Source: Megalobrama amblycephala
Lineage: Eukaryota > Chordata > Actinopteri > Cypriniformes > Xenocyprididae
Length of the DNA stretch: 64,000 nt
Reading direction: 5' to 3'
Assembly (NCBI RefSeq): GCF_018812025.1
Contig: NC_063044.1
Coordinates: 43,677,330-43,741,329 of the forward strand
The first letter of the stretch is position 1. Every line of letters starts with the position of its first letter. Made by a program: the position numbers and the translations under genes. Below the pieces are notes generated by a model. The model did no database searches, was not told the DNA's origin, and worked only from the letters and a program-made list of their open reading frames with translations. This document shows positions 57,948 through 64,000 of this stretch, one piece after another.

Positions 57948-59244
57948 ATGGCTAGGAGGTGCGTTTTAGGTTGTGGCTCTCCTGAAACACTCTTCCCATT
58001 CCCCAAAATTCCCTCTTTGCGGTCCCGATGGCTTGAGTTTTTGCATTTCGAGGAAGGAGGGATTTCAGAACGGTCACAATTGTGCTCGAAGGACTTTACT
58101 CATGGCAGTGCCGCATTAAGCCTTCGCGGGGCCCTGGGCTAACGAACACAAAGGCCCCCCTCCCCCTCGACATCCATAATCGCGCATCTTATGCGAATGA
58201 GTTCCAAGATTTTAATATGAATAAGATATTATCAGTTTAAAACATGCAGACAAAAGTGGTAAAAACATTTCTAGGATTGACAACAACAGCACTAATCATT
58301 ATGACTTTGCATTGCTGATCTATAAAATGTAAAAAATAAATAAATAAATAAAATTTAAAAAAGGCTTTTTAACAAGTCCAAGTTTAAATTCGACCGATTC
58401 GACTCTGGCTTTGGAGTTTCAGAATGGTCATAGCATCATTTCAGATGCGATGTGTCCGAAGATTATTAGACTTTTTAATGCATGTTTTATTCCTAATAAA
58501 TTTACTATTAGTTTCTTCTCTAAATATGTTTCTATCATGTTTTATGTGCATTTTATTTAGCTGAATAAAAAGTATCCACCCAACGAGTGTACAAGTTATA
58601 TATTCACATCTTGTGCAGTATCTTAAAATGTGCAAACGTAGCCGTTTTTTTTTTTCTTTCAGAAAACCAACAGTGGTGTCAAAAGTATTCACATTCAATA
58701 CTCAAGTAGAAGTATAGATACTAGGGTTTAAAAATACTTCTGTAGAAGTTGAAGTATCAACTCAAGCTTTTTACTCAAGTAAAAGTGTAAAAGTACTGGT
58801 TTCAAAACTACTTAAAGTATAAAAGTAAAAGTAATGTAAGGAAAAAAAATGCCATTAAGGACAAAAGCTTAGGCCGTGCCACAGGGGTCTATTGTGCAAT
58901 CCACCTCCTCAAAATGTCATCAATAACCTTTATTGGAATGTAAATGTACATCCAAACTTAACTGCAGGAATCTGTGAGGGCAACGGACAAGAAAAATGCA
59001 GGTAGTTTTGGTGTACCCAGGGCAGGCTTAGTAACAATCAGGGCTTGACATTAACACCCGCCAACCTGCCAAATGCGGGTAGTTTTCAGCTGTTTCAGTT
59101 CACACCGCACTCGTCTGTTGGAGTTTGTTGGATAGGTGTGATAACCCTGTTGGCGTTGGTCGGAGTCTATTTTTACCAGACTGAACATGTTTAATCGGCG
59201 TTTGTTTGGTCGTCTGAGCATCCAACAAACGGCAACAAACTCTC

Positions 59245-59882
59245 GGTGCGTTCCAAACGGCATATATCGCCCTCTGAAGAGCACTTCGGAGTGAAAACAA
59301 TCTTGGCCGCCAATATTGAAGGGTTGTTCCAAACCGAAGTGCTCAAAACTGGCCACTTTAAAGGGCCCTTCGGAATGAAGGATTTCGAAGGATACAACTG
59401 ATGGACACTTCGGGACCCCATGATCCTTTGCACAGGGAAGTTGTTTGACGTCACAGAATGGGTACAGGAGGCTCGGAGTTCGATTTTACCTATAAATGTA
59501 TGTATAGTATTTTTCTATACTACTGTAATATTTCTACAAGTTAGATTTAGTACATTATTATGGTCAAAACAACATTGTGCTTCAACAAAAATACTTTACA
59601 GCTCCCTTTATCAGTCCATTCAAATGTTTCAAATACATATACACAAGATACATTATGGTGCGATAAACCAAAAATAAATAAATAAACTAACGTTAAATAA
59701 AGGGCGCAGCTTGCGCAATTTATCCTCCTCGATTTCCTTGTTAAGATGACGCAGAAGTGCGTTCCAAAAAAGGAATAATTTGACCCCTACACCCTTCATC
59801 CCTTCGAAGCTCTCACTCCGGAGGGTAAACACTTTTATAGGGATTAGGGCATAGGGATGAGCCCTTCCGAATGGAACGCAGG
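59245..59882. mobile_element. Third-level element with TGCGTTCCA ends
   Basis: Left TGCGTTCCAAACGGCATATA, right complement TGCGTTCCATTCGGAAGGGC. GGAGTG/CACTCC and CTTCGAAG/GAAGGAT words are shared by the arms. The target duplication is not clear. The boundaries are approximate. Confidence 0.55.
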
Positions 59883-60037
59883 GCCTGACGTAATCTGACC
59901 TGGCCACGAACCGCTGCCATGACGATGAGGCAAAGACAGCTGTTTGATCGCGCCCGCGCCTCACGCGCACACAACAAAGCACTGGAAACGTGACATCGCA
60001 GCTTGTTCGTTATAAAAAATAAAATACAGTTAGGGTT

Positions 60038-60042
<5 letters not shown>

Positions 60043-60080
<38 letters not shown>
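60043..60080. repeat. (TA)n microsatellite
   Basis: About 18 TA units within the second-level hAT. Confidence 0.9.
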
Positions 60081-60087
<7 letters not shown>

Positions 60088-63000
60088 AAAGGTACAATAG
60101 TCCGTAGTGCAATCCGTGCCATTCAGCAAGAGCACTGCTCCACTTCACCGAAAGAGAGAGGTGTAACACCATGAGAGCAACGCAGGTTTACTTTCAGTTT
60201 CGTTTTAAATAAACTCGCTTGTTAAATAAACTGGCTTGTTTAGCTACATGGTTGTATATGACTATGGGTCACATAAATAAAAAGGGTCGCGCTAAAAAAA
60301 AAAAAAAAAAAAGTTTAAAAACCGGTGTATACGCTAATTTATTCAAACGTCTCTCTACCGAACTACCTAGCTTAATTTGCAGAGGACGAAGAGAAACCAC
60401 CCGTTTGATAGCCTAAATGAGCCAGTAGTGGATAAATAATAACTTTTAAGAAATAATCTTTTTTGAGTAACGACTCCCAACACTGTCCACCTTGCTGGAG
60501 TGTGACGTGATCTGTGACGTGCAGGTGTGATGGATCGCGTACAAACCAATAGGGTGTCAGAATGGTAAATGTTTATACTTCTCATCCAACCACAATCAAA
60601 TTCACTCTATCCGGATGGCGCGATTTATCTGGATAGTTGTTTTTTTTTCAAGCCGGAATGAAAACAAGCCGAAATTAAATAGGAGTAACGAGGCTATTTT
60701 TAAAATGTAAGGAGTAGAAAGTACAGATAATTGAGTAAAAATGTAAGGAGTAGAAGTAAAAAGTCGTCTGAAAAATAATTACTCCAGTAAAGTATAGATA
60801 CCCGAAATTTCTACTTAAGTAAGGTAACGAAGTATTTGTACTTCGTTACTTGACACCTCTGAAAACCAATATGATTAATTTACAATTCTGTACTACTTAC
60901 ATTACAGCATGCATAAGTTTCAGAAACCCACTTTAAAAATGATGGTCAAATGCAATAGATCATCGTTAAGACATGGTAAAAAATTCTTTGTCCATTTATT
61001 CAGCTTCTTAATGATTTTAGTAGTAACATTTTACATAGATAGGCTTTAGCAAGGTATTGACAACATTATTTCTATTATACTTAATTTTTATGAACATGCA
61101 CACGCCTTCTGTCTCACGCATAGACGCGCGTGCGAGCCTTTAAAAGTATTTGGCTGCGGAAAGATGCGTTCGGCGTGTGCACTGCGCACTATCAAGTGGA
61201 CTTGTTTTGTTTTCAAGCACTCAATTCACTTTCGCATGGGCTGGTGTACAGTACACACACGGTCCGTGCCATCACAAAAATTGGGCTGCACGCGGACGGG
61301 GAGAGCGGACGTCCGCGAACTCTCCTGATGACCAAAATTATGCGATGCGAACACAGTATAGTATACCTTGGTGTTAAGCCCGTAATAGCGGGGGAACCAA
61401 TCCACCCAGGCCCACATGCACGTGCATACCTAGACGCTACTCCACTGTCCTGGTTGTATTCCTGCGTGTGTGTCCGCTGCGCCTGTGACTCTTGATTCGG
61501 GTGTGACAACGATGCGTTATAAAACGCAAAAGAGGATTGTCTCGGGCCCCCCCCCCCCATTGTTCGGGGCCCTGGGCTGCAGCCCATGTTGCCCATTAGG
61601 ATAACGCGGCCCTGACTCATGGATGCTTCACAAACTGGACACAGCACGAAATGGGGTTTGTTAAATATCTGTCTTTAACAGATACGGCTGTCCCATCTCT
61701 GTACACCGTCGGTAACTCACAAAGTTTGACGGTAAGTGGAACTAGCGTCAAGCACTTCAAACACTGAATATCATACAGGGCTGCCAACATAACTTTGTCA
61801 TATTATCCATAATCAACTCAAAAAAATATTTTGGCGCGCGCACCAACAACCAATTTTGACATTTAATAATAATGTACCTACTGAGAAATTTCCCTGTAGA
61901 GTTTGCAAAAATATTTGAGATTGTTTTTCCCTTGAGAAAAACTATACTGTATATCCAAATGAAACGATATTGATATCAAAAGGAATATAAATGTCAAGCT
62001 TATGAATTTAATTGTAATTCTCGAAGTTGAACTCAAAAATTGTCAGCCCTGCATAATCATCTATTTTGGCCTTGTGCCCATATCATACTGCAATGCATTT
62101 TCTTTTACACAGCCCCTTACAAGAGATGTGGCCTGTCAATGTGATGCTCCATCTTTGAACAGTGTGTCAATTCAAACAGAAACCCAAAAGTCGAAACGAC
62201 GGAGTAAAGGTAAAGTTACAGGCTACTAGCTATGTTTATCGTATTAGCTGGTAATAGTCTTCTTGTGTTGTGTTTCATGGGTTTGTTTGTCAAATGTGTG
62301 TTGAAAATTTCAGCTGTTCAAGTGAAGCCTTTAGGCCACTCTGTTGGTGTGAGTGTTGGCATAGGTATTGAACCTCCACATCTCACTTCCACACCTATTA
62401 AAAGGCCACGCATGGAGAGCTCAACATGCACCTCGAAACAATGTTCAGATGTCACCTATGAGCCTGATATCTCTCAAGAGGGCAATGAAAAGTAAGTCTA
62501 TATGTGGTAGAGGTTATTTTTTTACATCAATGTATCCACAGGTTATCAGTAAAACTTATTATATATATACTAGACATGTTATAAAAACGAGTAACATAGT
62601 AACTAGGTCAGGTTTTATTTTAGCCATATTGGATATTGTTCATATTCCTTTTATTGCTTTAATATCACATAGGTCTGTTCACACTGCCTGCACAAAATGC
62701 AGTGGAACAGCCAGCCACACATACAGAATACACCAGCTGGGAATTTGCACTTGTCTGCAGCAGTAGCCTTCAATGGTGCATCATGCATACAGATTCACAA
62801 GGTTTGTGTTTTAATTAAATAAATTGTATGAATAGGTCTTTGTGGAAGATTTTTTTCTGCTTATATCATGTGATATCTTACAGGTACTGTCAGCTCTCGG
62901 TGTGGAATGTATTTGTCCTAGGACCTTTTATAATCATCAAAAGGCCTTTCTTCATCCAACAATCTACTGGCAGTGGAGGACTGAGCAAAACACAATGTTG

Positions 63001-63792
63001 GAGAAGGCGAGGCTTTCAGGAAAGGCCGTTGTCCTGGGTGGTGACATGAGGGCTGATTCACCAGGTTTGTTTTGAAGGGAAAATAATGACATTAAGTTTC
63101 ATCTGCTCATTCCAAACACAGTATAAGCATACAGAAATGTCTAGAGCTATGAACAGTTGTTCGTTTTGTAATACACTGTAGAGAGAGATTGGATTTAATT
63201 TTTGTTCAATTTGACAATCTTGCTCAATAAAAAAAAATTAACTTCCTACACATTTTTCTTTTCTACTCTGATTCACCCTGAAGGACACTGTGCCAAATAT
63301 GGAAGCTATACAATGATGAACCTGGATGATAACAAGGTGGTGGACATTCAGTTAATCCAGGTGAAAATGCGAATGTACTATTGCACTACAACAAATAAGC
63401 AATAATGGCATTGTAGTGTATGTCGTTTTCACAATGATTGTGTGTATACAAACAAAGCAACACTTTGATAACTATCAAAATTCAAAAAGATTGTGCTCAA
63501 TTGAGATTTCTTTCCTCTCTCAGAGTAATGAAGTCGGTGGAAGTCCTCGCATGGAACGTGAAGGTTTTTTGAGAAGCCTCCAGTTCCTGGAATCAGCAGG
63601 GTTAAGGGTTGGTGCAATCGTCACAGATCGCCATCCTTCTATACAGAAATACCTGAGGGAGCAGCGACCTGAGATCCAGCATTATTACGATACTTGGCAT
63701 GTCTCTAAGGGTAACTTTTTGCAAGCATTTCAGATTAATCAGATATAGACAACACAAACGTAATATCACAATTTGTGCCTCAAATGACAAAA

Positions 63793-63999
63793 GTGCTTTT
63801 CCACTGCATTATCCTGTGTTGGATGGCTCACATTATTTTGGTGCTTTCCACTGCATGGTTATGGGTTGGTGCATTACAGCTTGCTTAAATAGTACCTCGT
63901 TGGAAGTTCCAAGCGTGCCATACTGTAATAAATGTGTAAACAATGCAGACCACTGATTGGTCACAGAGAATAGAGCCGAACCACGCAGTGGAAAAGCAC
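63793..63999. mobile_element. 207-bp MITE (GTGCTTTTCCACTGC ends)
   Basis: Left GTGCTTTTCCACTGCATTAT, right CGCAGTGGAAAAGCAC: a 15-bp inverted pair. A direct internal echo, GGTGCTTTCCACTGCATGGT, occurs at about 63838. It sits in the intron after exon 7 of the THAP/DDE gene, at the window edge. Confidence 0.75.
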
Positions 64000-64000
64000 C

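Larger units (their letters stand above)
58671..60861. mobile_element. Second-level hAT element, exact 8-bp duplication
   Basis: AAAACCAA at 58663-58670 recurs at 60862-60869. Ends: CAGTGGTGTCAAAAGTATTC and the complement of CAGAGGTGTCAAGTAACGAA. Both subterminal regions are filled with AGTAGAAGT/ACTTCTAC words. It lies inside the hAT at 58106-61614 and contains the element at about 59245-59882. Confidence 0.9.
58106..61614. mobile_element. 3.5-kb hAT element inserted in the THAP exon
   Basis: ACTCATGG at 58098-58105 recurs at 61615-61622. Ends: CAGTGCCGCATTA at the left; right CAGGGCCGCGTTA in complement, followed inward on both sides by GGGGCCCTGGGCT. It has no transposase frame. It contains a second hAT (58671-60861), so its own sequence is about 1.3 kb. 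The open frames at 61130-61647 are by-products of GC-rich element DNA. Confidence 0.9.
57948..63710 (+). pseudogene. THAP-domain plus DDE transposase-type gene (Kolobok/T2-like), interrupted, 3' end outside window
   Basis: Exon 1: 57948-58105 plus 61623-61731, split by a hAT element; across the break the frame joins cleanly over one copy of ACTCATGG. Exons 2-7: 62113-62209, 62314-62491, 62673-62801, 62884-63064, 63284-63360, 63524-63710. The THAP zinc-finger exon has CVLGC, FPFPKIP, RWLEFL, LCSKDF and TAVPSLY. The usual zinc His (CSKH) is Asp here. Exon 4 carries CSHCLHKMQWNSQP and NLHLSAAVAFNGAS. Exon 5 ends VVLGGDMRADSPG and exon 6 is HCAKYGSYTMMNLDD (first acid region). Exon 7 has IVTDRHPSIQKYLREQRPEI and HYYDTWHVSKG (second acid and D-x-WH). 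Exon 3 ends in phase 2 but exon 4 needs phase 0, and the family's first Cys-pair exon (before NSQP) is not found, so an exon is probably lost. The core from 62884 on is clean. It continues to the right past 63710. Confidence 0.7.

Noticed and set aside
61130..61647. Overlapping frames of 121 and 144 codons on both strands
   Set aside because: GC-rich hAT DNA often stays open by chance. The interval is inside the element that interrupts the THAP exon and shows no domain.
1..64000. Prokaryotic features, CRISPR arrays, tRNA or rRNA genes, viral genes
   Set aside because: No regularly spaced identical repeats with unique spacers, no ribosome-binding-site operon layout, no cloverleaf with A/B boxes and no retroviral gag/pol/env text was seen. 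Direct repeats found are tandem minisatellites or transposon copies.

Overview
This is a repeat-dense vertebrate window, most likely from a cyprinid-type teleost. That placement rests on the AT-rich background, the split genes with GT/AG introns on both strands, a pim-like kinase and an SMCO3-like gene of fish type, and many terminal-inverted-repeat (TIR) families that I recognise as typical of carp and zebrafish relatives. Nothing prokaryotic, viral or CRISPR-like is present.

Host-type genes are few. An SMCO3-like membrane/coiled-coil protein sits at 8.6-9.3 kb (+) and is intact. A pim-like serine/threonine kinase with eight exons sits at 15.6-18.4 kb (-); all splice phases agree except for one missing base in exon 7. 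A broken exon of a fish SAMD3-like family lies at 21.1-21.4 kb (-). Everything else that codes looks transposon-derived.

Three transposon regions stand out. (1) At 36.9-43.7 kb an element with inverted ends carries two genes that point inward: an integrase-type transposase (+), damaged by small frame lesions and a stop, and a six-exon gene (-) whose exons join in perfect phase to a 344-residue protein with an eight-cysteine RING-like C-terminus. (2) At 57.7 kb to the window end, a TTAA-AG terminus is followed by a THAP-plus-DDE transposase-type gene, best read as an autonomous Kolobok/T2-like element. Its first coding exon is split by a 3.5 kb hAT element with an exact 8-bp target duplication, and that hAT itself contains a second hAT with its own exact duplication. 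(3) At 24.7-28.6 kb four transposons are nested one inside the other: a small MITE, a TTAA/AGGTG element, a Tc1/mariner element and a piggyBac-like element.

By region: 0-8.5 kb holds MITEs, a LINE fragment with a 17-bp target duplication, and a 1.7 kb hAT. 8.6-9.5 kb is SMCO3-like. 9.5-15.5 kb is long-TIR and MITE sequence plus empty AT-rich DNA. 15.6-18.6 kb is pim. 18.6-24.6 kb is mostly non-coding. 24.7-29.6 kb is the four-level nest followed by a dead hAT transposase. 30-36.6 kb holds repeats and an orphan exon related to the Kolobok-like gene family. 36.9-43.7 kb is the two-gene element. 44-57.2 kb holds hAT, piggyBac-type and MITE copies. 57.7-64 kb is the interrupted THAP/DDE gene. At least eight elements sit in TTAA sites, in two terminal classes: C-starting (piggyBac-like) and AG-starting (Kolobok/T2-like). 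All family names come from recognition by eye; no database search was possible.
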